From assembly GCA_903881085.1 (NCBI GenBank), contig CAIRSA010000456.1:1-61217 (forward strand): DNA of 61,217 nucleotides. The letters run 5' to 3'. The stretch is from an uncultured Acidobacteriia bacterium. GTDB lineage: Bacteria; Acidobacteriota; Terriglobia; Bryobacterales; Bryobacteraceae. Each line of letters begins with the position of its first letter. The first letter of the stretch is position 1. The position numbers and the translations under genes were made by a program. The notes under the pieces were generated by a model, which had not been told where the DNA came from, did not search any database, and worked only from the letters and a program-made list of their open reading frames with translations. Shown here piece after piece: positions 26,907 through 35,231 of the stretch.

Positions 26907-29801
26907 TTAGCGCTTCCCCCATTCCGCAAGCTTGCGCAGATTGCCAGCCCTGTATTCCAGTTCCTCTTTCGACAACTCCCGTTGCGCGGAAAGCTCCCCG
27001 AGCAGCCGCTGAGACTGCTCAGTGGCCGCTAAGGCTTCACTCCTTCTGCCCAAGGCTTCGTAACAATCGGCCAGATCGGGCAACGTTGTAGCAATTTGAT
27101 AGACGTGAGAAAGATTCTTCGGGTCGCGAATTCGTAGCTTATCAAAAATGCCGATAGATCTTTCATACTCGCTGGCAGCCTCTTTCCACATCTTTTGTTT
27201 CACGTACGCATTCCCACGGTTAACAGCACTGGAGGCTCGGTGCGAAGCCAGCGTCAACGATCCTGGTGCGAGCCGCTCCGCTTTTTCAATGAACTCCTCG
27301 GCAAGACGAATGTGCTCCAGCGGTTCAGCAAGCTGGCCGGCCAGGCTTAAGGCCATGGCAACACGTAGGTGTGCAACCACCAGCCCCTCATAAGCGAACA
27401 ACGCCGGCGCCTTGGTTGCCTCATATTTCTGCATCAACTCCAGGGCCCTGCGGTAGGGCGGCAGGGAGCCGCTTATATCCTTATGGTGCCGCAGCCAGTC
27501 GCCCAATGCGTTTTGCGCGAGCATCGCCTGGTAAAGAGCGCGCGAATTCTGCGGCTCCGCCGCCAATGCGCGGTTCGTCAGGTCCACCATCGCGTCCACG
27601 TTCTTCTTGATCTCCTCCTCCGTGCCAAGATTCGGATTGACCGAATAAATGTTTGAAAGCGAATTGAAATTGCCCAGCACGCGGTCAATTTGGATCGCAT
27701 TTCCCGGGTCGGCGTCGAGAAGTTTTTGATTAATGGCAAGCGACGCACGCACTTGCTTCAAGGCCTCCGCTTCGCGCCGCAGCCGCAGATAGGCCGCCGC
27801 TAAACGCGCATGCGTCATTGACAGGCACAAGTCCGATCCGCCGCTCCGGTTGGAGTTTTTTATCTCGTTGCATAGGGCAAGAGCCTGTTCATTCGGACCG
27901 ATTGCGGCGGCATAGTCGCCGGTCTGCATTTTCAATTGCCCCAGCGTCCCATACACGTCGGTAAGAGTATATTGCACTGCGGAGTTATTGACCAGGCCCT
28001 TGGTCTTCCCTAGCGCCAGCGCTTCCCGCAACGTCGCTTCCGCTTGCTTTAACTGCCCCCCGGTGATCTGCATCTGTGCAATACGCACGCGCATACGAAT
28101 TCGCTCCGCCAGGAAGGCCTGCGACTTATCGGGAAGCCGTTCGCGGATGGAAAACGCCTTGCGGTAACTCTCCATCGCGCCCGCCGCGTCGCCGAGATTA
28201 TTGTAATGCGGATTGCCCTGCACATTGCCGAGAAACTCGTAGCCGCGTGATATCTCTTTCATCAATGCCGGATTATCCTGCGCATCTTTCTTCAGCTCGT
28301 TGAAGTAGCGCAAGCCGGTTTCGAGCACGGTCCTGCGCGCGGCCATGGACCCCGGCAGGCTGCGTAGCGTTTCAATCATGTCGAGCGAAAGTTTGCTTCC
28401 CAACTCGCGCGCTACATCGAAGCGCCGCTCGGCGATTGCCTGCTGCCTGCGCGCCTGAATGGCCTCCATCTCGGCCAGTTTTCTACTCACCGTTTCGCGC
28501 GCCTGACTATCCAACGCCATTTGTTTCTGCTGCTCCGCCAACTGCTGCTGCTGTTCCGCGCGTTGCCGCTGCTGCTCGGCCAGTTGCTGTTGCTGGCTGG
28601 CGCGGCGCGCCTGCACCAGGGCAAGCCCGGTGGTGGTGATCAGCGCCAATGCCACCAGTGAGGCGGCAGCGATTGTTTGCCAGTTTCTGCTGAGAAATTT
28701 CTTTGCCAAGTAGGCACGGTTGCCCTCGCGCGCCAGCACTGGCAAGCCTTTCCAGCAGCGCACCAGGTCTTCGGCGAACTGCTCAGCGGAGCGGTAACGC
28801 AGCCATGGCTCCTTGCGCATCGCCTTCGCCGTGATCGCTTCCAGATCCTTGGCGTACGCTTTCGGCAAATCCTTGGCCACTTCCGTCAGGCGCTTCGGAT
28901 CTTTCTCGCAAACCACCCGTTCCATCTCGCGCATGGATTGGTCAGTGAACTGATGCGCCCTCACTCCGCTCAGCATCTCGTAAAGAATGAGCCCCAGGGC
29001 ATAAACATCGGTCATCGTGGATACGGTATCGCTTACCAACTGTTCCGGTGCCGCATAATCAGGCGTAAATGCACGCAGGTGGGTGGTTGCCGTATTGTCC
29101 ACATCGGGACGCAACAACTTCGAGACCCCGAAGTCGAGCAGTTTGGGTGAGCCATCGACGGTTACGAATATGTTGGCAGGCTTCAGGTCCAGATGGAGCG
29201 TCATCTTGCTGTGGGCATACTGGACCGCCTCGCAGATGCGCAGAAAAATCTGGCAGCGCTCATGAACCCCGGGCTGCCGCTCAGCCAGATACTGATCGAG
29301 CGCCATGCCCTCCACGTAGTCCATGGTGAAGTACGGCCGCCCGTCCTTGGTGGAGCCGCCATCCACAATGCGTCCGATGTAAGGATGGTCAAGATTAGCC
29401 AGAATCTGCCGCTCGCGGCGGAAGCGGTCGAGGACGTCTACCGTATCCATGCCGCGCTTCACAACTTTGATCGCCACCTGGCGGGTGAATTGTTCGTCAT
29501 CGCGCTCGGCCAGATAGACCGTACCCATGCCGCCGCGGCCGATCTCACGAACGACGCGATAGCCGCCCAGCCTGACGCCTATCAGCGCACTGGATTCCGC
29601 CAGGTCCGCAGCCCCTTCTTTCACGGCACGGATAATGGGCCGATCCTCGACCTGGTCAGCCTCGATGAGCGACTCGACATCCGCCCGCAGTTCCGCATCG
29701 TCGCCGCACGCCTGCCGCAGGAAATCCTCCCGCTGGGCAGGTGCAAGTTCCGCAGCCTGGTGAAAGAGATTCTCCGTTAATCGCCAGCGATCTTCTGTCA
29801 T
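26907..29801 (-). CDS. membrane-bound Ser/Thr protein kinase with TPR-rich C-terminal region
   Basis: 964 residues. The N-terminal about 75 residues form a helical ECF/kinase-associated segment. The kinase domain (about 80-350) has the P-loop IGRGGMGTVY, K112, catalytic D205 in HLDLKPAN, and DFG at 223-225. The usual HRD is HLD, so this is a non-RD kinase. One transmembrane helix lies at about 374-396, followed by a Gln-rich coiled coil (402-428) and TPR-like repeats to the C-terminus (about 480-960), which should lie outside the cytoplasm. This layout is common in Acidobacteriota. The kinase probably senses an extracytoplasmic or protein partner through the TPRs. It lies 23 bases downstream of the SRPBCC gene and is probably co-transcribed from the TetR-controlled promoter. 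Confidence 0.92.
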   Translation of the reverse strand: MTEDRWRLTENLFHQAAELAPAQREDFLRQACGDDAELRADVESLIEADQVEDRPIIRAVKEGAADLAESSALIGVRLGGYRVVREIGRGGMGTVYLAERDDEQFTRQVAIKVVKRGMDTVDVLDRFRRERQILANLDHPYIGRIVDGGSTKDGRPYFTMDYVEGMALDQYLAERQPGVHERCQIFLRICEAVQYAHSKMTLHLDLKPANIFVTVDGSPKLLDFGVSKLLRPDVDNTATTHLRAFTPDYAAPEQLVSDTVSTMTDVYALGLILYEMLSGVRAHQFTDQSMREMERVVCEKDPKRLTEVAKDLPKAYAKDLEAITAKAMRKEPWLRYRSAEQFAEDLVRCWKGLPVLAREGNRAYLAKKFLSRNWQTIAAASLVALALITTTGLALVQARRASQQQQLAEQQRQRAEQQQQLAEQQKQMALDSQARETVSRKLAEMEAIQARRQQAIAERRFDVARELGSKLSLDMIETLRSLPGSMAARRTVLETGLRYFNELKKDAQDNPALMKEISRGYEFLGNVQGNPHYNNLGDAAGAMESYRKAFSIRERLPDKSQAFLAERIRMRVRIAQMQITGGQLKQAEATLREALALGKTKGLVNNSAVQYTLTDVYGTLGQLKMQTGDYAAAIGPNEQALALCNEIKNSNRSGGSDLCLSMTHARLAAAYLRLRREAEALKQVRASLAINQKLLDADPGNAIQIDRVLGNFNSLSNIYSVNPNLGTEEEIKKNVDAMVDLTNRALAAEPQNSRALYQAMLAQNALGDWLRHHKDISGSLPPYRRALELMQKYEATKAPALFAYEGLVVAHLRVAMALSLAGQLAEPLEHIRLAEEFIEKAERLAPGSLTLASHRASSAVNRGNAYVKQKMWKEAASEYERSIGIFDKLRIRDPKNLSHVYQIATTLPDLADCYEALGRRSEALAATEQSQRLLGELSAQRELSKEELEYRAGNLRKLAEWGKR

Positions 29802-29824
29802 GCGAGCCTATCAACTATCGTAGA

Positions 29825-30724
29825 TCACTCGGACAGCTGTTTGATGTGGTTCAGCACGCGCAGGTGAATGCGGTGAATGATGGCGTCTGACCACCATCGC
29901 CAGTATTCCGCGGGCCACAGACCGTGCTGATACCACGAGGTCCCTTCAAGCAATGTGTGCCCATTCGATAATCGGATCAGCCGGAACTGGCCCTGCCTGG
30001 AAATAAAATACCCGTCCAAATGTTTCGGATCCACCTGGCCGTACAAGCCCCACTCCTTCATCGGCGCCGGAGTCCGCGTCACATTGAACCGCAACAAGTT
30101 GGGTTCGTCCCACACCGTAACAGGCTCCTCCAGCGAGCCGGTCGAAAACTCGCAATAGCGGACTGCCCCCTCGCCTGTTCCGACGATGCGCGTGCCTGTC
30201 GGATACGCGATGCCAGTGTGAAAGTACCACTCCTCGGGTTCGGAAAGATCGGGAAACGATACGACATTCTTCCAGACAGCTTCCGGTGAAGCGGCGATGT
30301 CCAGGGCCGTCCTCACTTGAAACACCTGGGGTTTCGCGTTCACGTCCCAGGTCAATGAGGCGGTGGGCAGCAATAGTAGCATGGCCGTACTGCCGGCACG
30401 CAATTTGGCCGACTGAAACGAATGTACTAGCAATCCGCCGATTGCTCCCAAAGGAAGTGCCAGCGGTAGAGCAACGATGAGGCATACAGCGCCCTCACGC
30501 CCGAGCAACAACAAGGATAGGACCGCAACGAAAACGGTGAAAGCCCCAAAGCCGGCCGCACGAAGCGCGGTCGCCGGGCGCACTGCCCATGTCACCAGTC
30601 CACCGAGCAAAGCAGGAATCAATAGAAAAAGCGTGAATCCGTAAATCCCCAGCCACAGGGCAAAGGCTCCGCCAGCCGTCGCTAGCAGGCTGCCCAGCAC
30701 CGCGGACCCCAAGCGGCCGGTCAT
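29825..30724 (-). CDS. membrane-anchored SRPBCC (polyketide cyclase/START-like) protein
   Basis: 299 residues. About four hydrophobic helices in residues 1-130 are followed by a soluble START-like domain (about 135-299) with the usual pattern: VRTALDIAASPEAVWKNVVSF at its start, YCEFSTGSLEEPVTVWDEP in the middle, and a long C-terminal helix (WWSDAIIHRIHLRVLNHIKQ). SRPBCC domains form a hydrophobic ligand cavity. Fusion to a multi-helix membrane part is less usual and suggests a lipophilic ligand at the membrane. The ATG overlaps the stop of the TetR gene (ATGA), so the regulator and this protein are translationally coupled. Confidence 0.75.
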   Translation of the reverse strand: MTGRLGSAVLGSLLATAGGAFALWLGIYGFTLFLLIPALLGGLVTWAVRPATALRAAGFGAFTVFVAVLSLLLLGREGAVCLIVALPLALPLGAIGGLLVHSFQSAKLRAGSTAMLLLLPTASLTWDVNAKPQVFQVRTALDIAASPEAVWKNVVSFPDLSEPEEWYFHTGIAYPTGTRIVGTGEGAVRYCEFSTGSLEEPVTVWDEPNLLRFNVTRTPAPMKEWGLYGQVDPKHLDGYFISRQGQFRLIRLSNGHTLLEGTSWYQHGLWPAEYWRWWSDAIIHRIHLRVLNHIKQLSE

Positions 30725-31380
30725 TGCCGCACCAGTTCAATCAATTCCAGCGCAGTCTTGCGCACAGGCCGCATCAGCGGCAATGCAGAAATACGGATCA
30801 GCGTCGCCACGCACTTCGTCCCCAATTCCAGCAGACGGCCGGTGCGTACCTGCCCCTCCGACTCATCGATCACCCAGAAGAAAATCACACCCATCTGGTA
30901 GAACCAAAGTACCTCAGGCAGACTGGGCTCCAGATCGCGCGGGATCTTCGTTCCGCAGCCATCCAGAATGCGCGTGAACCACTGCAGATCGATCGCGCGA
31001 ATCTCTTTCGTGCCCTCACTGAAGGGCGACAGCGGATGCTTCGGATCGGCGCCGTTGCGCAGCAGCGCCCGCAGCACGGCGCGATTGGGCGTGAAATGAT
31101 CGAGCTTCACCCGAATCAACTCGCGCAGCCGCGCCTCCAAGCCCTTCGCACTGGCCAGAGCCGCTTCCAGCTTCGGCTGCATCTCGACCGATGACCGCAC
31201 ATAGAAGTCCATCACTATGGCTTCCTTCGACGGGTAGTAGTAATACGCCGCCCCAGTCGCCACGCCAGCCTTCTGCGCAATGCTACGCATGGTGGCCGAA
31301 TCGAAGCCATCATTGCGAAACAGCTCCAGCGCCGCTTCCAGAATCTTCAGTCCTGTCTCTTCTGCTTTTGTGGTTGCCAT
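30721..31380 (-). CDS. TetR family transcriptional regulator
   Basis: 219 residues. The helix-turn-helix region at residues 8-54 is canonical (LKILEAALELFRNDGFDSAT, then MRSIAQKAGVATGAAYYYYPSKEAI). The C-terminal two-thirds is the variable ligand-binding/dimerisation part. The start at ATG 31380 is chosen because the upstream open frame runs through the promoter and operator. Two palindromes (31385-31398 and 31440-31453) bracket the promoter and are likely its own binding sites, giving autorepression. Downstream and coupled: SRPBCC protein, then a Ser/Thr kinase. The ligand may be lipophilic given the SRPBCC partner (inference). Confidence 0.9.
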   Translation of the reverse strand: MATTKAEETGLKILEAALELFRNDGFDSATMRSIAQKAGVATGAAYYYYPSKEAIVMDFYVRSSVEMQPKLEAALASAKGLEARLRELIRVKLDHFTPNRAVLRALLRNGADPKHPLSPFSEGTKEIRAIDLQWFTRILDGCGTKIPRDLEPSLPEVLWFYQMGVIFFWVIDESEGQVRTGRLLELGTKCVATLIRISALPLMRPVRKTALELIELVRQ

Positions 31381-31384
31381 GGTT

Positions 31385-31398
31385 TTGAACGTGTTCAA
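31385..31398 (-). promoter_or_regulatory. TetR-type operator, promoter-proximal site
   Basis: TTGAACGTGTTCAA, a palindrome with one central mismatch, lies between the -10 box and the ATG of the TetR gene, five bases before the start codon. Confidence 0.7.
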
Positions 31399-31402
31399 GA
31401 AT

Positions 31403-31431
31403 AGAATACGGCGGGCCTCGCCACATGTCAA
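31403..31431 (-). promoter_or_regulatory. sigma-70 promoter of the TetR operon
   Basis: Read on the minus strand: a perfect -35 box TTGACA (31431-31426), a 17-base spacer, and a -10 box TATTCT (31408-31403). It lies exactly between two copies of the TTGAAC-GTTCAA operator. Confidence 0.75.
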
Positions 31432-31439
31432 GAATTATT

Positions 31440-31453
31440 TTGAACGCGTTCAA
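31440..31453 (-). promoter_or_regulatory. TetR-type operator, upstream site
   Basis: TTGAACGCGTTCAA is a perfect 14-bp palindrome, 55 bp centre-to-centre from the second operator and immediately upstream of the -35 box. Confidence 0.7.
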
Positions 31454-31553
31454 GAATGGTCGAAACCAGTGAGGTCTTTAATCTGCGGCCATCGCCGTGG
31501 TTCGGCGGCTAAATCTGTTTTGAACTCTTGCGATTTACCAAAATCCGCAAAAG

Positions 31554-31739
31554 CTAAGGGCGGCTAGATGCCGCTAAACTCGCAATCCGGGCCTCGACAA
31601 GCTTTCGCACATCGCTGCTGGAAACAACCCGGCCATCATCGGCATCCCGAATCGCACGTTCAATCGCATCCGCTGTTTGTTCATCGATCTCAACTGGAGG
31701 CTCTTTGAATTCGAAGAGATCATCGTTATCAAATGGCAT
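31554..31739 (-). CDS. small antitoxin-like protein, orphan
   Basis: 61 residues, acidic N-terminus (MPFDNDDLFEFKEPPVEID) and a helical C-terminal part AIRDADDGRVVSSSDVRKLV. The pattern 'aDaGRvvs..eVr' is typical of small antitoxins paired with RelE/ParE toxins. No toxin gene is seen on either side (promoter region of the TetR gene to one side, tex to the other), so it would be an orphan. Assignment by pattern only. Confidence 0.4.
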   Translation of the reverse strand: MPFDNDDLFEFKEPPVEIDEQTADAIERAIRDADDGRVVSSSDVRKLVEARIASLAASSRP

Positions 31740-31773
31740 GAGTCAATAATACTTCCCTTCAAATCGAACTGCG

Positions 31774-31798
31774 GAGGGCGGCCTTGTCAGCCGCCCTC
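31774..31798 (+). terminator. perfect hairpin downstream of tex
   Basis: GAGGGCGGC and GCCGCCCTC (9-bp perfect stem) around a 7-base loop. It lies 10 bases beyond the tex stop codon. No T-run follows in the tex direction, so a REP-like or factor-assisted 3'-end hairpin is more likely than a simple intrinsic terminator. Confidence 0.5.
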
Positions 31799-31808
31799 AT
31801 TCCCCCAC

Positions 31809-34142
31809 CTACCGCGTGCGGAATTTATTCGACAGCGCGGCCAGCTTGTCTTCCATCGTCGGCTGCGGCTTGGCCTTCTGCTGTTGCGGAGGCTGCGAAT
31901 ACTGCTGCGGCCTCTGTCCCTGCTGCGGTTGCGGCCGCGGCCCGCCACTAGCGCCCCCGGCACCCTTCACCGCGGAGGTAACCGGAGCCTGCAGCGCCTT
32001 GATCGAAAGCGCGATGCGCTTCAACTTCGGATCGGCAGAGAGCACCTGCACCTTCACAATCTGCCCCGCCTTCACCGCCTCGCTCGGCTCCTTGATGTAC
32101 TTCACGCTCAACTCGCTGATGTGCACCAACCCGTCCTGATGCACGCCGATGTCAACGAAAGCGCCGAACTTGGTCACGTTGGTCACAACGCCTTCAAGCA
32201 CCATGCCCGCCGTCAGATCCTTGATCTCATGCACGTCGTCACGGAACTTCGCGGCGACAAACTTGTCGCGCGGATCGCGGCCCGGCTTGCGCAACTCTTC
32301 GCGAATATCGGTCAGCGTGTAGATACCAACCGTTGCCGACTTGAAGCCCTCGATATCCACCTTCTCAACCAGTTCCGGCTTGGCGATCAAATCGGGAATG
32401 GAAACCCCCAACGATTCGGCGATCTTTTCCACCACCGGATACGACTCCGGGTGAACCGCCGTCATGTCCAGCGGATTGTCCCCGCCGCGAATTCGCAGAA
32501 AGCCAGCCGCCTGCTCAAAGGTCTTCGGCCCGAAACCCGAAACGGCCTTCACTTCCAGCCGCGACTTGAACCGCCCATGCTGATTGCGGTACTCCACAAT
32601 GTGCAGAGCCGTGCGTTCGCTGATGCCCGCCACATAACGCAGCAGCGCCCAACTGGCCGTGTTCAAATCCACGCCCACGCGATTCACGCAGCTTTCCACT
32701 GTACCTTCCAGGCCCTGCTTCAAGCGGCGCTGATCCACGTCGTGCTGATACTGCCCCACGCCAATCGACTTGGGGTCGATCTTTACCAATTCGGCCAGCG
32801 GATCCTGCAAGCGCCGGGCAATGGAGATCGCACCGCGTACGGTCAAATCCAGCTCGGGAAACTCCTGCCGCGCAATATCCGATGCCGAGTAGACCGACGC
32901 GCCGGACTCATTCACAACAACGCACAAAATTTCTTTGTGCGTTGACTGGCGGAGGAAATCCTGAACAATCGCCGCTGTCTCGCGCGACCCCGTGCCGTTG
33001 CCGATCGAAATCGCCTTCACGTTGTACTTGGTGATCAAGCCAGACAGCGTTCTGATCGAGCCGACAATATCGTTCTTCGGTTCAAGCGGATAGATGACCG
33101 TGTGTTCCAGAAACTTGCCCGTGTCGTCGACAACCGCAATCTTGCAGCCGGTGCGGATACCAGGATCGATGCCGATGGTCCCGATCACGCCCGCCGGCGG
33201 AGCCAACAACAAATTCTCCAGGTTTTGTTTGAAGACGCGGATCGCCTCTTCGTCCGAGCGGTCCTTCAATTCCAGGCGGATCTCTGTCTGAATCGAAGGA
33301 TTCAGCAGCCGCTTGTACGAATCCTCCACCGCCTCCAGCAAGTGCGGCGTCCAGTCACCCTGCGCCTTGATCACGCGGGCCTTCAAATATTCAAAAGCCT
33401 TGGCCTGCTCCAGTTCAATTTCGAATGACAGAAACTCTTCGTTCGCGCCGCGGCGGATGGCCAGCATGCGGTGCGAAGGAATCTTCGAAACCGGCTCGCT
33501 GTAGTCGGCATACATCTTGAACTTCTCTTCCGGATCCACCTTGCCTTCGATGGCATGGCTCACAACAACGCCCTGTTCAGCCATCATCTGGCGCAGGCCT
33601 TTGCGGTAGTTCGCGTCTTCGTTGATCCACTCCGCAATGATGTGGCGCGCGCCTTCAAACGCATCGTCCTCATTGGCGACGCCCTTTTCGGCATCGACGA
33701 AGGCCGCGGCGAGGCCAGTGACAGGCTCCTGCTGATCCCAGATGGCTTTCGCCAGCGGCTCCAGACCTTTGTCACGCGCGATGGTTGCCTTGGTGCGCCG
33801 CTTCGGCTTGTACGGCAGATACAGATCTTCCAGTTCGCTCTTATCCAGCACGGATTCGATCTTCGTCTTCAGTTCCGGCGTCAGCTTGCCCTGTTCGTTG
33901 ATCGAATCGAGTACCGTGGCGCGGCGGTCTTCCAGTTCACGGAAGTATTCCAGCTTCTCCTGCGTATCGCGGATCTGGACCTCGTCCAGATTACCCGTGA
34001 CTTCCTTGCGATAGCGCGCAATGAATGGAACCGTTGCCCCTTCGTCAAGCAGGGTGATGGTCGCCACCATCCCGTGCATTGGAATGTTCAGGGTCTTTGC
34101 AATATAAATGAGTACGTGCGGGGGTAATGCTTTGAGTTCCAT
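31809..34142 (-). CDS. tex: Tex family RNA-binding transcription accessory protein
   Basis: 777 residues, close to Tex of other bacteria. Tex N-terminal helical domain (VPFIARYRKEVTGNLDEVQI), YqgF/RNase H-like domain (IGIDPGIRTGCKIAVVDDTG near 330), HhH segments (SWALLRYVAGISERTALHIVEYRN), and a C-terminal S1 RNA-binding domain (GMVLEGVVTNVTKFGAFVDIG near 640-710), followed by a lineage-specific Gln/Pro-rich basic tail. Tex associates with RNA polymerase and RNA. The ATG at 34142 starts the conserved region; a longer frame runs into the gap after cysE. It is 22 bases downstream of cysE, probably one operon. Confidence 0.95.
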   Translation of the reverse strand: MELKALPPHVLIYIAKTLNIPMHGMVATITLLDEGATVPFIARYRKEVTGNLDEVQIRDTQEKLEYFRELEDRRATVLDSINEQGKLTPELKTKIESVLDKSELEDLYLPYKPKRRTKATIARDKGLEPLAKAIWDQQEPVTGLAAAFVDAEKGVANEDDAFEGARHIIAEWINEDANYRKGLRQMMAEQGVVVSHAIEGKVDPEEKFKMYADYSEPVSKIPSHRMLAIRRGANEEFLSFEIELEQAKAFEYLKARVIKAQGDWTPHLLEAVEDSYKRLLNPSIQTEIRLELKDRSDEEAIRVFKQNLENLLLAPPAGVIGTIGIDPGIRTGCKIAVVDDTGKFLEHTVIYPLEPKNDIVGSIRTLSGLITKYNVKAISIGNGTGSRETAAIVQDFLRQSTHKEILCVVVNESGASVYSASDIARQEFPELDLTVRGAISIARRLQDPLAELVKIDPKSIGVGQYQHDVDQRRLKQGLEGTVESCVNRVGVDLNTASWALLRYVAGISERTALHIVEYRNQHGRFKSRLEVKAVSGFGPKTFEQAAGFLRIRGGDNPLDMTAVHPESYPVVEKIAESLGVSIPDLIAKPELVEKVDIEGFKSATVGIYTLTDIREELRKPGRDPRDKFVAAKFRDDVHEIKDLTAGMVLEGVVTNVTKFGAFVDIGVHQDGLVHISELSVKYIKEPSEAVKAGQIVKVQVLSADPKLKRIALSIKALQAPVTSAVKGAGGASGGPRPQPQQGQRPQQYSQPPQQQKAKPQPTMEDKLAALSNKFRTR

Positions 34143-34164
34143 AGTATTTGATAAAAGTAAAAGT

Positions 34165-34824
34165 TTACGGCCGAGTCGATGCGGCCTTTTCTTCAGCAAC
34201 AGTGCGCAGCAGCTCTTCCAAGTGCGCCACGCGCGCCGTCAGTTCGGCGATCGCCTGTCCTTCTGGATCCGGCAGGTCGCCATGTTCCAGCTGCGAGATC
34301 GGTTGATGCCCGCCTGCGCGGACGATCTTGCCGGGAATGCCCACCACCGTGGAGTTATCCGGCACGGCGTGGATGACCACGGAACCCGCGCCGATCTTCA
34401 CGTTATTGCCAATAGTGATGCTGCCGAGCACCTTGGCGCCGGTGCCAACCACCACGCCGTTGCCCAACGTAGGATGCCGTTTTCCGCGCTCTTTTCCAGT
34501 TCCGCCCAATGTCACGCCCTGATAGATCAGCACATCGTCGCCGATCTCAGCCGTTTCGCCAATCACCACGCCGCTTCCGTGGTCGATGAAAAACCGGCGG
34601 CCGATCTTTGCACCAGGATGGATTTCAATGCCCGTAAAAAAGCGGCTGATCTGCGAAAGCACGCGCGGAAGCAGCGGCACGTTCATCTTGTATAGCTTGT
34701 GCGCCAGGCGGTGCAGCAGGATCGCATGGAAGCCGGGGTAGCAGAGCAGAATCTCGATTACACTCTTCGCCGCCGGGTCTTCGCGGAAAACCGTTTCGAA
34801 CTGTTCGCGGATGGCTCCGAACAT
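34165..34824 (-). CDS. cysE: serine O-acetyltransferase
   Basis: 219 residues. N-terminal helical part (LCYPGFHAILLHRLAHKLY) and a left-handed beta-helix of hexapeptide repeats with the serine acetyltransferase signatures GIEIHPGAKIGRRFFIDHG, GVVIGETAEIGDDVLIYQ and GGTGKERGKRHPTLGN. It acetylates L-serine with acetyl-CoA in the first step of cysteine synthesis. The C-terminal extension ends in a coiled-coil-like helix (TARVAHLEELLRTVAEEK) that is longer than the usual tail and could alter interaction with cysteine synthase (inference). Divergent from nuoA with a 50-bp gap. Confidence 0.93.
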   Translation of the reverse strand: MFGAIREQFETVFREDPAAKSVIEILLCYPGFHAILLHRLAHKLYKMNVPLLPRVLSQISRFFTGIEIHPGAKIGRRFFIDHGSGVVIGETAEIGDDVLIYQGVTLGGTGKERGKRHPTLGNGVVVGTGAKVLGSITIGNNVKIGAGSVVIHAVPDNSTVVGIPGKIVRAGGHQPISQLEHGDLPDPEGQAIAELTARVAHLEELLRTVAEEKAASTRP

Positions 34825-34874
34825 CTGAAGACCATTATCGCAAAAAAGCCTCTCCAGGATGGTATATTTAAGGC

Positions 34875-35231
34875 ATGCCCGAAGGCTATTTACCTATCTT
34901 TCTCTTTCTTCTTCTAACCATCGCGTTTCCCGTTGTCACTATTATTGCCGCCAAACTGATTCGTCCCAGCGCGCCTTCCAAGACGAAGCTGGAAGCTTAC
35001 GAGTGCGGCATCCAGGCGGCATCGGATTCGCGAGGCCGTTATACGGTCAGGTTCTACATCATTGCAATCTTATTTGTAATCTTCGACGTGGAAACGGTTT
35101 TTCTGTTTCCATGGGCGGTTCGATACAAACAACTAGGCTGGTTCGGCGTTTCGGAAATCGCCGTGTTCCTGGTGATTCTGGTAGCTGGATACGTGTGGGC
35201 CTACAAAAAGGGGGCTTTGGAATGGGTGTAG
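34875..35231 (+). CDS. nuoA: NADH-quinone oxidoreductase subunit A
   Basis: 118 residues with three membrane helices. Diagnostic motif KLEAYECGIQ (loop 1) and the second-helix block RFYIIAILFVIFDVETVFLFPWA are those of NuoA/NDH-1 subunit 3. It is part of the membrane arm of complex I. It is not followed by nuoB; instead it overlaps by 10 bases the start of an exported protein and, beyond it, an AlaX-like gene. The rest of complex I must lie elsewhere, or this is a separate copy. The ribosome binding site is weak (AAGG close to ATG). Confidence 0.93.
   Translation: MPEGYLPIFLFLLLTIAFPVVTIIAAKLIRPSAPSKTKLEAYECGIQAASDSRGRYTVRFYIIAILFVIFDVETVFLFPWAVRYKQLGWFGVSEIAVFLVILVAGYVWAYKKGALEWV

Noticed and set aside
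34859..35221. Upstream in-frame extension of the exported BACON/TIGR03437 gene across nuoA
   Set aside because: The region is nuoA in another frame with strong family motifs; a signal peptide starts at 35222.
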